From assembly GCA_038131695.1 (NCBI GenBank), contig JAYPQA010000001.1, positions 1 through 16,061 on the forward strand: a stretch of 16,061 nt of DNA, written 5' to 3'. The translations under genes were made by a program, and so were the position numbers. This stretch comes from JADHLK01 sp038131695. Its GTDB lineage: Bacteria; Pseudomonadota; Alphaproteobacteria; Puniceispirillales; Puniceispirillaceae. Positions 1 through 8,630 of the stretch are shown piece by piece. The number at the start of each line of letters is the position of its first letter. The stretch's first letter is position 1. The notes beneath the pieces were generated by a model. It did not search any database. It was not told the origin of the DNA and saw only the letters and a list, made by a program, of their open reading frames with translations.

Positions 1-422
1 AGATTGTCACTCAGATTAATCACACAGAAATCATGACCAAGAGGGGCCCCGACCCGGGCCGCGGCCGCCAGCATCGCGGTAATGCCAGGCAGCACGGTGA
101 TGTCCACATCATGCCAGCGGGCGGGGTCAGTTTCCAGCACTTCATATACCGCCGCCGCCATCGCAAACACACCCGGATCACCAGAAGAGACCACCAGAAC
201 CCGCCGCCCCGCCGCCGCCATATCCAAAGCATGACGGGCCCTGTCTGCCTCAACACGGTTGTCAGACGGGTGCAGAACCAGCCCGTCCCGCGGGGCAATC
301 CTCGCCACATAGGGGATATAGCCAACCACATCAGTGGCAGCGGCGATCGCCTGTTCAACGGCGGGCGTGATCTGATCCGGGCTGCCCGGGCCCAGCCCGG
401 CTATGGTGAGGCAGCCGGTCAT
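1..422 (-). CDS. cobJ: Precorrin-3B C17-methyltransferase CobJ, N-terminal part
   Basis: This is the first 140 codons of CobJ; the frame is open to the left edge, so the C-terminal part lies outside the window. CobJ transfers a methyl group from S-adenosylmethionine to C17 of precorrin-3B with ring contraction, giving precorrin-4. The translation begins MTGCLTIAGLGPGSPDQ, with the glycine-rich SAM-binding loop of tetrapyrrole methylases at residues 9-14. It goes on through a GYIPYV segment, the VVSSGDPGVFAM motif and the LPGITAM motif, all usual for CobJ/CbiH. The ATG at 420-422 overlaps the cobI stop as ATGA, which supports this start and suggests translational coupling. It is the last gene visible in the leftward arm. 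No frameshift is seen in this part. Confidence 0.93.
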   Translation of the reverse strand, partial: MTGCLTIAGLGPGSPDQITPAVEQAIAAATDVVGYIPYVARIAPRDGLVLHPSDNRVEADRARHALDMAAAGRRVLVVSSGDPGVFAMAAAVYEVLETDPARWHDVDITVLPGITAMLAAAARVGAPLGHDFCVINLSDN

Positions 423-1198
423 GGTGTGCGGCCCTTGCCATGCAGAACAATGATGGAAAAATAAGGCGCCCGTTCAGCGCTGTAATCCTTGAGGCGGCAG
501 ACAGACTGGCGGGGCATGGTTGCATATTCAGCGATATAGGCCTCATCAGCCCGTCCGGCAGTGACAAGGGCGCGCCTGATCTTATTCAGGTTCTGGCCGA
601 CTTTCATCACCACCGCGGCATCTGTATCGGCCAGCCTTGCGGCCAGTTCAGATTCAGGCAGGGTGCCCATCAGCACGCTGAGAATATCATCTCCCCAGGT
701 TACCGGCCGGCCGGTCGCGGTCCAGGCCCCGGACATGCCCGTGATCGCCGGCACCACCTCTGTCGGACAGTCTGTGCGCAGCCGGTCATAAATATGCATG
801 AAAGAGCCATAGAAAAACGGATCGCCCTCACACAGTACGATCACATCCTCTCCTGCCTGAATAAGGGCGCGGATATGCTGGCAGCAATCATCATAAAAGG
901 CAGATAAAATCTGATGATAGCGGGGATCAGATAAGGGGATTTCGGTTGTGACCGGATATTCCATCGCAAATTCAACCGCTGTGTCAGGCAGCAGATCAGC
1001 CACAATCTGGCGAGCATGGCCCGGTTTGCCTGCTTTGCGGAAAAACGCCACATGACGGGCTGAACGCACTAGCCGGTCTGCGCGCACGCTCATCAAATCA
1101 ACAGCACCGGGGCCAAGACCAACACCGTAAATGGTTCCTTGTTTTACTGTCTGACCGGGGTTTACTCTCTGAACGGGTTTTGTCATCTGATTTGTCAT
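419..1198 (-). CDS. cobI: Precorrin-2 C20-methyltransferase CobI
   Basis: CobI methylates precorrin-2 at C20 with S-adenosylmethionine to give precorrin-3A, an early step in corrin synthesis. The 259-residue product is of normal length. It has the SAM-binding loop GVGLGPG at residues 25-31 and the CEGDPFFYGSF methylase motif at about 123-133, followed by a VVPAITGMS segment. The ATG at 1196-1198 overlaps the cobH stop (ATGA). A second in-frame ATG four codons later is possible, and the first 20 residues before TIYGVGLGPG look like a dispensable tail. The stop overlaps the cobJ start, again by ATGA. The gene is intact and sits in the usual alphaproteobacterial order cobG-cobH-cobI-cobJ. Confidence 0.96.
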   Translation of the reverse strand: MTNQMTKPVQRVNPGQTVKQGTIYGVGLGPGAVDLMSVRADRLVRSARHVAFFRKAGKPGHARQIVADLLPDTAVEFAMEYPVTTEIPLSDPRYHQILSAFYDDCCQHIRALIQAGEDVIVLCEGDPFFYGSFMHIYDRLRTDCPTEVVPAITGMSGAWTATGRPVTWGDDILSVLMGTLPESELAARLADTDAAVVMKVGQNLNKIRRALVTAGRADEAYIAEYATMPRQSVCRLKDYSAERAPYFSIIVLHGKGRTP

Positions 1199-1824
1199 TC
1201 TGTCCGGCTGGCCAGCGCGTTCACAGCCGCAACCGTTATCGCACTGCCGCCCAGACGGCCCTCAACAATGCAGCTGGGAACAGGCGGGGCCGCCATCAGC
1301 GCATCTTTACTTTCTTTTGCCCCGACAAAGCCAACCGGACAGCCAATTATGGCAGCCGGGCGCGGGCAGCTTTCCTCTTCCAGCATGTTCAGCAAGTGAA
1401 ACAGAGCGGTTGGGGCATTGCCAATCGCCACCACAGCCCCGTCAAGATAAGGCCGCCACAGCTCAAGTGCGACAGCAGAACGGGTATTTCCGGCTGCCTC
1501 TGCCATTGGTCTGACCTGCGGGTCCTGAAGGGTGCAGATCACCTGATTATCTGCAGGCAGTCTGGCCCGTGTGATCCCCTCGCTAACCATGCGTGCATCA
1601 CATAAGACAGGTGCCCCTGCTTCCAGGGCTGTACGCGCAGCCTCAGCAAAGTCAGGTGTGAACTGAACATAAGGGGCCAGCTCAACCAGACCAGCGGCAT
1701 GGATCATCCGCACCACCACAATTTCTTCTGCTGCGGTGAACCGGCTCAGCTCAGCCTCAGCCCTGATGGTGGCAAAGGATTCCGCATAGATAGCGGCGCC
1801 ATTTTTTTCGTAAATATGTGGCAT
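1195..1824 (-). CDS. cobH: Precorrin-8X methylmutase CobH
   Basis: CobH moves the methyl group from C11 to C12 of precorrin-8X, giving hydrogenobyrinic acid. The 209-residue product has the normal family length and is intact. The VVRMIHAAG segment carries the conserved active-site histidine at residue 42, and the IGNAPTALFHLL and GCPVGFVGAKESK segments towards the C-terminus are diagnostic for CobH/CbiC. The ATG at 1822-1824 is preceded by AGAGG at good spacing. The gene lies 51 bases after cobG and overlaps cobI by four bases, so it is part of the same leftward transcription unit. Confidence 0.97.
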   Translation of the reverse strand: MPHIYEKNGAAIYAESFATIRAEAELSRFTAAEEIVVVRMIHAAGLVELAPYVQFTPDFAEAARTALEAGAPVLCDARMVSEGITRARLPADNQVICTLQDPQVRPMAEAAGNTRSAVALELWRPYLDGAVVAIGNAPTALFHLLNMLEEESCPRPAAIIGCPVGFVGAKESKDALMAAPPVPSCIVEGRLGGSAITVAAVNALASRTE

Positions 1825-1875
1825 GATGCCTCTTTTATGACCCTAATTCACTGACCCGTTTAAGAATATCTGTTG

Positions 1876-2985
1876 TTAAGATTCCTGTACTGGACGGGCC
1901 TGCCAGGCGCAACCTCTTTCAATAATATCAAACCGGCCGTCCTGGCCAACAACACAGACATCACGGGCCTCAGGTGCCGCACAGCCCTTTGCACAGCCCG
2001 AAATATGAAGTGTCTTCCCCCCAGACCAGGCCCCGGTGCGCACCAGACTGTCTGCCAGATCCCGGGTCCGCACAGAGGCAGACGGGCAGTGCGGCGCGCC
2101 TGGGCATACCGCCACAGACAAACGTTTATCCTCTGATGTGGTGATCAGATGGCTGTCTGGCCCGGGCAGGGTTTTGACAATCATCATCCGGCCGGTTGTG
2201 ATCTGAACAGAAGAGTTTGCAGCGGCCAGCTGGCGCAGATCTCCAGCTGTCAGCTGGCCATAAGGCGCAGCAATGATGTGGGGGCCGGCCGCCGGTCCGA
2301 CAGCCAGCTGATGTTCAGGAGCGTGCGGCAGATGGCCGGTGGCCCTATAAGGCGGGTCATGGGCCTCAAGCAATTTGCGCATCCGCACAGGCGGGGTGTC
2401 AGGTGCGCCGGCCTGCAGGCCAAGATACCAGTCAAGAATTGTGCGAACAGACGTCAGCAGATTATCTTCATCTGTGACAAGGCCGTCTGTGCTGCCCGCA
2501 CAACGCAGCAAAACCCCGCCACCGGACGCCGCCTCAATAAACAGATCAGCAGACGCGTTCGTCAGATAGCGTTTTTCCCCGCAATCAACAGAAAAGCCGA
2601 ATTTTGCCGGCAGCTCCGGCAGATCATCTGCAGCAGCATAAAGATAGTCCGCACACCGCCAGCCAAGTGAATTTTCGCCTGTGAACGGGGCAAGCGTGAG
2701 GTTCAGCTGATCAGCTTTCAGATTGGCCCCGGCCAGACCGGCTGTCTGTAACGAGGAGAGAAGTGCCGGATAGGCCTGTTCAGAAACACCGCGGATCTGC
2801 AGATTCGCCCGGCTGGTCAGATCCAGCACCCCATTGCCGAACTGATCTGACAAATCAGCCAGACAGGTCAGGGCCTGGGCGTCCAGACGGCCATAAGCCG
2901 GTTTGACCCGCACCAGCAGCCCGTCACCAGACATCATCGGGCGGCGGGTTGTCGGACACCATCCTTTTGCGGCTGGCCGTGTCAT
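1876..2985 (-). CDS. cobG: Precorrin-3B synthase CobG
   Basis: CobG is the oxygen-dependent, sulfite/nitrite-reductase-like iron-sulfur enzyme that converts precorrin-3A to precorrin-3B. It marks the aerobic pathway. The 369-residue product starts with the ferredoxin-like half (KGWCPTTRRPMMSGDG), then a DLTSRANLQIRG segment typical of the family. Cluster-binding cysteines are visible as CPGAPHC (Cys294, Cys300) and GCAKGC (Cys331, Cys335). The ATG at 2983-2985 overlaps the cobN stop as ATGA. The frame is intact. The presence of CobG indicates that this organism makes the corrin ring with molecular oxygen; a CobZ-type replacement is not seen here. Confidence 0.95.
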   Translation of the reverse strand: MTRPAAKGWCPTTRRPMMSGDGLLVRVKPAYGRLDAQALTCLADLSDQFGNGVLDLTSRANLQIRGVSEQAYPALLSSLQTAGLAGANLKADQLNLTLAPFTGENSLGWRCADYLYAAADDLPELPAKFGFSVDCGEKRYLTNASADLFIEAASGGGVLLRCAGSTDGLVTDEDNLLTSVRTILDWYLGLQAGAPDTPPVRMRKLLEAHDPPYRATGHLPHAPEHQLAVGPAAGPHIIAAPYGQLTAGDLRQLAAANSSVQITTGRMMIVKTLPGPDSHLITTSEDKRLSVAVCPGAPHCPSASVRTRDLADSLVRTGAWSGGKTLHISGCAKGCAAPEARDVCVVGQDGRFDIIERGCAWQARPVQES

Positions 2986-5900
2986 GCGGAGACCTCAAGC
3001 AGATCACGGATAGAGTTCCGCCGGGTCTGCCATAAGCCGGCCTCAAAGAGCTGCTGGAAGCAGTCCTGCATCGCTGCCAGGGCTTCAGGATTATGTTCAG
3101 CCATAAAGCTGAGGATATCGTCATCACCAAGTGTGGCGTCATGATAGCTGTCAAATAAATGAGAGCCGACCACATCTGCCAGATTCGCAAAAGCGGCCAT
3201 ATGGGTGAGAGTCGCCGCGATTTCAGCTGCCCCGCGATAGCCATGCCGCTGCATACCCGCCAGCCAGGCCGGATTACAGGCCCGTGCATGCACCACCCTG
3301 GCGATTTCCTCTGTCAGGGTGCGCGCGGCCGGCCTGTCAGGGTCTGTGTTATCAATGTGATAGAGTGCGGCGGTGCCGCCAACAGACGCCTTGGCCGCAG
3401 CAAACCCGGCTTCATGAGCCGCGTAATCAGCACTGAGAAGAAGATCTGTTTCCGGCATATCCTGGAGATGAATAAAGCTGTCTGCCTGGGCAATGCGGTC
3501 TTGTATAGCCTGTTTGTCCTGATAGACAGCCTCTCCATCAATGGCATAGCTGCTGGCTTCTATCCAGGCGTCAGCCGCGGCCTGGCGGCCGGCCTTAGTC
3601 AGCTGTTCAGCTGCTGCGCCCATACCCAGCCCGTAGGCACCCGGGGCCGGGCCGAACACACGGGCCCGGGCCGTGGCGGTCATATACGGGTTCCAGTCTG
3701 GTGTTTCCGGCCGCATCGCCAGCGCCTCAACCGCCTGTTGATAAAGGCTGGAGAGGGTCGGGAAGACATCCCGGAACAGACCAGAGACACGCAAAGTGAC
3801 GTCAATACGCGGGCGGTCAAGCAGGGCAAGAGGCAGAATTTCAAAGCCGGAGACACGTTCTGTGCCGTCTGTCCAGACCGGCCTGACGCCGAGAAGATGC
3901 ATCGCCATGGCAAATTCTTCACCCGCTGTGCGCATGGTGGCTGAGCCCCATAAATCCACCACAACACCAGATGGCCAGTCGCCCTGATCCTGGAGATGGC
4001 GGCGGATAAATTCTTCGGCCAGCTTCACCCCTTGGGCATAGGCGGTGCGGGTCGGCACAGAGAGCGGGTCTGTGGCAAACAAATTGCGGCCAGAGGGCAG
4101 AACATCTGTGCGGCCGCGATAAGGCGAGCCTGAAGGGCCGGCGGCAATGCGCTGACCAGACAAGGCCTGTTTTATCGCCTGTTGTTCGGCGGCAACAGAG
4201 CTGTCTGAATCAAAGGCTGTCTGGCACTGGGTAGCGCGGCCAAATACATGCAAGCCCTCACCAAACTGACTTTCCTTGATATCACAGACAAACCGGTCAA
4301 TGCGGGTCAGGGCCTCGGCCGGGCTGATGTCTCCATCAAGGCCCAAATCAGCTTCTATGCCGAGGGCTTCTGCTTCGGTGCGGATATCGTCTTTCAGCCG
4401 CTCCCGCCGTTTCGGATCAAGACCATCTGCGTTAGAAAATTCATCCAGCAGGGATTCCAGATAGCTGAATTGTGCCGGGGCTTCAGACTGGCGCAACGGC
4501 GGCGGAATATGGCCAAGGGTCAGCGCGCCTATTCGGCGTTTGGCCTGAGCCGCTTCGCCCGGATCATTGACAATAAACGGATAAATGACCGGCATTTGTC
4601 CGGTCAAGGCTTCCGGCCAGCATGAACTCAGACAAGGCAACCGCCTTGCCCGGCAGCCATTCCAGCGTGCCATGCGCCCCGATATGAATAATCGCATCAA
4701 CAGAACAGCCGGTCTGAAGCCACAGATAAAACGCCACATAACCATGACAGGGCACGCGCGAGATATCATGATAGTCAGCGTCCCTGTCAGCCGGGTTGCC
4801 GCGTTCAGGCTGCAGGGCCACCAGCGCGTTGCCGATCTGAACCGCCGGAAAAGCGAACATCTCTCCGCAGACGAGAGAATCGTTACGGACATCGCCCCAG
4901 ATTGCCTGCAGATCACGCTGCAGGACCTCTGGCAGACAGCGCAAGGCAGCCTGATAGTCAGCAACCGGCCAGGTCAGCGTCATCTGCTGCAGGCTGTGTT
5001 CAAGAGGCTGGTCAAGTGGGCCGTCAAGATGGCCTAAATCCTGGAGGATCGCTTCTGCTGAGGCCAGCGCATCCAGGCCGACCGCATGCGCCATCTGCCA
5101 GGGGCGGCCAGGATAGGTGGACAGGATCAAAGCGGGTGTCTGTGCCGCAAGAGGGGTCGTCTGCAGCTTGTGCCAGCGGCTGACTTTATCGGCAACCGCC
5201 TGTATTCTGTTCTCATCAGGCTGATGGGCGACACGGGCAAATTCCAGCGCGCTGTCCTGAACCTCTGCTTGCTTGAACGAGGCCACACCGGCAAACAGCC
5301 GTCCATCCACCTCTGGCAGGACCACATGCATCGCCATATCGGCAGGAGACAGGCCGCGTTCTGCATCTGCCCAGGCTGAGCGGTTGGCTGTGGACAGGGC
5401 AACCTGAAACACAGGAACATTACCCGCATCAAGAGGAGAGACCCCTGTCGCCCCTTTACCTGAAAAAGAGGTGGCGTTGACAATACATACAGGCTGAAAA
5501 TGACGGATCTGAGCCGCGAGCCAGGCCGCCGCACCAGGGGCTTTCAATGACGGGGCAAACAGGCCCATGACCGCAAAGCCCTTTGCACGCAGGGCCGCAA
5601 ACAGGGCTGTGATGGGCTTCATATCTGCTGCCGTGATGTAGGAACGGTAGAAAGAAATGATGATAAGAGGGTGATCACATTCTGTGCCGCGGGCGGTAAG
5701 AGGACAGCAAATCTGATGTTCAGGTGTCCAGGCCCCGACGCTGCCGATTTGCTTGCTGCCGGTCACCGGTGCGGCATACAGCCCGGCCGCCAGTGCCAGC
5801 TGGGCCAGAGCCGCATGAGCTGCGACCACGCCACCCGTCTCGCACAAATGCTGCAGACGGCGCAGCGTGGAGACTGGCAGAGTGGACACCGCATCCAGTT

Positions 5901-6278
5901 GCGGATCATCACGCCCGTCTGCCGGAAGGACAGCAAAAGCGATTTTGTTCTGGCGGGCCAGTTTTTCAACCTGTTGCAGACCATAGGACCAGTAAGGTGT
6001 GCCGCCGATCAGCCGGACCAGAATCCCTTTTGCAGAAGACAGGGTTTTTTCAATATAGGTATCCACCGAAACAGGATGTTTCAGAGCCGCCAGATTGGCC
6101 AGACGCAAGGTCGGGAAATCATCCCCTGAAGCGCATAACCGCGATGCCAGCCTTCAGCAAACGCCCCCAGATCACTATCAGAAAAAGACAGCACAACAAG
6201 ATCAGCTCCGGACTGATCCAGGTCTGTGGGAATTTCTGTTTCCTCTAAGCCATGTCGTTCAACAAATAAAACGTGCAT
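2982..6278 (-). CDS. cobN: Aerobic cobaltochelatase subunit CobN (two frameshifts)
   Basis: CobN is the large porphyrinoid-binding subunit of the ATP-dependent cobaltochelatase, which inserts cobalt into hydrogenobyrinic acid a,c-diamide together with the CobS and CobT chelatase subunits (not in the window). The reconstructed protein is about 1098 residues, somewhat short for the family. The first 50 or so residues (from MHVLFVERHGLEETE) are in one frame. A base appears to be missing in the CCCC run at 6123-6126, after which the product resumes as LRLANLAALKHPVSVDTYIE. Near the HIGAHGTLEWLPGKAVAL signature the frame shifts again, best explained by an extra A at 4625-4626. It continues as CWPEALTGQMPVIYPF to the stop at 2982. 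The two shifts cancel. The start lies nine bases after cobW, with AAAGG overlapping the cobW stop. Confidence 0.93.
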
Positions 6279-6287
6279 AAGCGCCTT

Positions 6288-7325
6288 TTATCCGGCCAGT
6301 ACGGCCTCAATCGCCGGAATATCCAGATGATCATGTTCAGCGATGACCACAAGCCGGCCGCATTTCGGCTCATCTGCGGCCCACATCCGGTCAAACTGTG
6401 TGCGCACCCGCCCGCCCACAGCCTGAACCAGAAGCCGCATCGGCTTGCCGGAGACAACCGCATAGCCTTTGACCCGCAGGACGTGATGTTCATCTGCCAG
6501 CTTCTTTATCCGTGATGTCAGCTGATCAGGGGCGGTCAGTTCCGGCAGGGTAAGGACCGCGCTGTCAAAATCTTCATGATCATGGTCCGGTACACCATCA
6601 TGATGAGAGGGGCGGGCGGCAAGATCATCTTCTGCGGCCGCCTCCAGACCGAGGATCAGGCGCGGGTCCACCTGGCCGTCTGTCACCTCAATCACCGGCA
6701 AAGGGCGCGGTGCCACATCGGCTATCCTCTCTCTGGCCCTGTCTTTTTCAGACTGGCCTGCCAGATCAGATTTGGTCAGCAGAATAAGGTCTGCACAAGC
6801 GACCTGATCTTCAAACACCTCTGCCAAAGGCGTGTCATGGTCAAGCTGGTCATCTGCGGCACGCTGGGCCTCAACACCGGCCAGATCAGGGGCGAACTGG
6901 CCTGCGGCCACCGCCTCAGCATCAGCCAGGGCAATCACACCATCAACCGTAATGCGGGAGCGGATATCCGGCCAGTCAAACGCCTTCAGCAACGGCTTGG
7001 GCAAGGCAAGGCCGGACGTTTCGATCAGAATATGATCAGGCTGCGGGTCAAAGGCCATAAGTGCTTCAATCGTCGGAATAAAATCATCTGCCACTGTACA
7101 GCAGATACAGCCATTGGCCAGTTCCATAATATTTTCAGCCGGACATTCAGGGATCGCACAGCTTTTCAGAATTTCGCCGTCGACGCCCACATCACCGAAT
7201 TCATTGACAATCACAGCCAGACGCTTGCCTTGCGGATTTTGCATCAGCTGGCTGATCAATGTTGTTTTTCCAGAACCTAAAAAGCCTGTGATGATGCTCA
7301 CAGGGATTTTTGTCATATCTGTCAT
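6288..7325 (-). CDS. cobW: CobW family metal-binding GTPase
   Basis: CobW belongs to the G3E P-loop GTPases and is thought to help deliver cobalt to CobN. The 345-residue product has Walker A GFLGSGKTT at residues 14-22, the metal-binding CxCC motif (GCICC, residues 72-76), an IETSGLALP switch segment, an LLTKSDL guanine-recognition motif, a histidine- and aspartate-rich stretch (HHDGVPDHDHED), and the CobW C-terminal domain starting near LRVKGYAV. I chose the ATG at 7323-7325 because AAGGA precedes it at good spacing and the protein begins two residues before the usual IPVSIITGFLGSGK. An upstream in-frame extension exists but looks non-native. The gene lies between the DUF1636 gene and cobN, which strongly supports a cobalt role over other CobW-like functions. 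Confidence 0.95.
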   Translation of the reverse strand: MTDMTKIPVSIITGFLGSGKTTLISQLMQNPQGKRLAVIVNEFGDVGVDGEILKSCAIPECPAENIMELANGCICCTVADDFIPTIEALMAFDPQPDHILIETSGLALPKPLLKAFDWPDIRSRITVDGVIALADAEAVAAGQFAPDLAGVEAQRAADDQLDHDTPLAEVFEDQVACADLILLTKSDLAGQSEKDRARERIADVAPRPLPVIEVTDGQVDPRLILGLEAAAEDDLAARPSHHDGVPDHDHEDFDSAVLTLPELTAPDQLTSRIKKLADEHHVLRVKGYAVVSGKPMRLLVQAVGGRVRTQFDRMWAADEPKCGRLVVIAEHDHLDIPAIEAVLAG

Positions 7326-7383
7326 TACACGTCCTTTTTGGCTTGCCCGGTATTGTTCTATTTGCGCAGTTTTTGTCTGGCGG

Positions 7384-7764
7384 TCAGTCTGTTTTGGCCT
7401 TAGGCGGAATACAGGCGATGCTGTTTTTCCTGAACAACGCCACCCGCTGCTTCCACGGCACAATGCCATCTTCACTGTCAGAATAACCGGCAATGCCCTC
7501 ACACAACTGCTCAAAATCCGACTCTGAATTGATATTTCCGTATATGTAGGTCCATCTGGCCGCGGCCTGCAGAACAATTGTGCACCCGTTTTTACAGTTT
7601 GACAGACAGTCAACACCATGGACGCGCACCCCAGCAGGCAGGTCTGCATTGTCAAGTTTTTCCAGAAGCTTTGCGCCGGGGCGGACAGCCTGATCTGGCA
7701 TATCCGCCCGCCGGCAGGTCTGGCAGACAAGAACGTCAACATCCGTTAGCGGTAGGGGTGTCAT
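7384..7764 (-). CDS. DUF1636 family metal-binding / ferredoxin-like protein
   Basis: This 126-residue protein belongs to the DUF1636 family, small cysteine-containing proteins often encoded beside cobW and cobN in alphaproteobacteria; their function has not been settled as far as I know. Visible cysteines are in VCQTCRRAD near the N-terminus, in the CLSNCKNGCTIVL segment in the middle, and one near the C-terminus (NSIACIPP). The CxxC...CxxxCxxxC arrangement resembles thioredoxin-like [2Fe-2S] ferredoxins and could bind an iron-sulfur cluster or cobalt. RWTYIYGN and DGIVPWKQR are typical family segments. I chose the ATG at 7762-7764 because the family begins close to the first CxxC; a 34-residue upstream extension in frame looks like translated leader, and no strong ribosome binding site decides it. 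It is the first gene of the leftward arm, 58 bases before cobW. Confidence 0.85.
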   Translation of the reverse strand: MTPLPLTDVDVLVCQTCRRADMPDQAVRPGAKLLEKLDNADLPAGVRVHGVDCLSNCKNGCTIVLQAAARWTYIYGNINSESDFEQLCEGIAGYSDSEDGIVPWKQRVALFRKNSIACIPPKAKTD

Positions 7765-7978
7765 CAGCGAAACAGGCACTTTCTTTCTGGTCAGAGACAG
7801 ACGGGCTTTGCTGCTTTTACCATTATCGCCGGCAGAACAAAAGATGTGATGCCGCCGCCTATGCACAAACCAGCGATTTGCAGGCTTTAAAAAGTGGCGC
7901 GCGTTCGTTTACAAGGCCGGTCTGTTTCCGTAATAGTGAAAAGACAGTCCAGAAAAACATACAGGATCTTAAAACGCC
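7765..7978. promoter_or_regulatory. Divergent intergenic region between DUF1636-cobW arm and cobO-cobQ
   Basis: This 214-base gap separates two divergent transcription units. Leftward I see a possible sigma-70-like promoter: TTGTAA (7914-7909), a 17-base spacer, and TTTAAA (7891-7886), leaving a leader of about 115 bases. Rightward I see TTTACA (7908-7913), 17 bases, then a weak TAATAG (7931-7936), leaving a short leader before cobO. The two -35 hexamers overlap on opposite strands. No convincing cobalamin riboswitch or B12 box was found here. These boxes are read by eye and unsupported by mapping. Confidence 0.35.
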
Positions 7979-8618
7979 ATGGTGACGCCAGACCCCGCCA
8001 CAACCGATGAGGCTGCCCGTAATGAGGCGCATAATCAGAAAATGCGGAAAATCAAAGAGGCCCGCGATAAGCTGATGGCCACCAAAACAGAAGAAAAAGG
8101 GCTGATTGTCGTCCATACCGGCGCCGGCAAAGGCAAATCATCTTCTGGTTTCGGTATGATCATGCGCTGTATCGCGCATCAGATGCCCTGCGCTGTGGTC
8201 CAGTTCATCAAGGGAACATGGCGGACAGGTGAACGTGATTTTTTAGAACAGCGTTTTGCTGAGGACTGTATCTTTGTGGTGTCTGGTGAGGGTTTTACCT
8301 GGGAAACACAGGACAGGGCGCGCGATATCGCCGCGGCCCAGGCCGGATGGGAAAAAGCAAAAGAGCTGATCAGGAATCCTAAGATTCGAGTTTGTGCTGC
8401 TGGATGAGATCAATATTGCGCTCCGGTATGACTATCTGGATATTGATGAGGTGGTTGAATTTTTGCTGACCGAAAAGCCGCCCATGACGCATGTTGTGCT
8501 GACCGGCCGAAACGCCAAAGAAGAGCTGATCGCCGCAGCTGATCTGGTGACCGAAATGACGCTTGTCAAACACCCGTTCCGTGACGGGATCAAAGCCCAG
8601 AAGGGTGTTGAGTTCTAA
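7979..8618 (+). CDS. cobO: Cob(I)yrinic acid a,c-diamide adenosyltransferase CobO (one frameshift)
   Basis: CobO is the CobA/BtuR-type ATP:corrinoid adenosyltransferase that attaches the 5'-deoxyadenosyl ligand to cobalt. The P-loop VHTGAGKGKSS is at about residues 45-55, preceded by a basic N-terminal tail (NQKMRKIKEARDKL) usual for this family. The frame breaks at about 8384, where one extra base lies between NPK and FEFVLLDEINIALRYDYLD. The downstream frame supplies the DEINIALRYDYL motif, VVLTGRNA and the KHPFRDGIKAQKGVEF terminus. The reconstructed length is about 212 residues, normal for the family. The ATG has AGGA 12 bases upstream. cobQ follows after 12 bases. Confidence 0.93.
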
Positions 8619-8630
8619 AGGCCAGAGCTG

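Noticed and set aside
3159..3944. 261-residue open frame on the plus strand opposite cobN
   Set aside because: It is a mirror frame of the strongly supported CobN coding strand and shows no recognisable domain.
4564..4640. Programmed frameshift in cobN
   Set aside because: No slippery heptamer or clear stimulatory structure is seen, and similar breaks affect seven other genes.
6081..6278. A separate 65-residue gene after cobW
   Set aside because: Its first 50 residues are the CobN N-terminus, and the protein continues in the next frame after a one-base loss in a CCCC run.
7765..7866. Longer N-terminus for the DUF1636 protein
   Set aside because: The 34 extra residues are basic and unlike the family, which begins close to the first CxxC.
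7765..7978. Cobalamin riboswitch in the divergent region
   Set aside because: CGGAAACAGACCGGCC on the minus strand recalls a B12 box only with an insertion, and there is no upstream room outside cobO for the core.
8394..8618. A separate small gene after cobO
   Set aside because: It is the C-terminal third of CobO with the DEINIALRYDYL motif, out of frame through one extra base.
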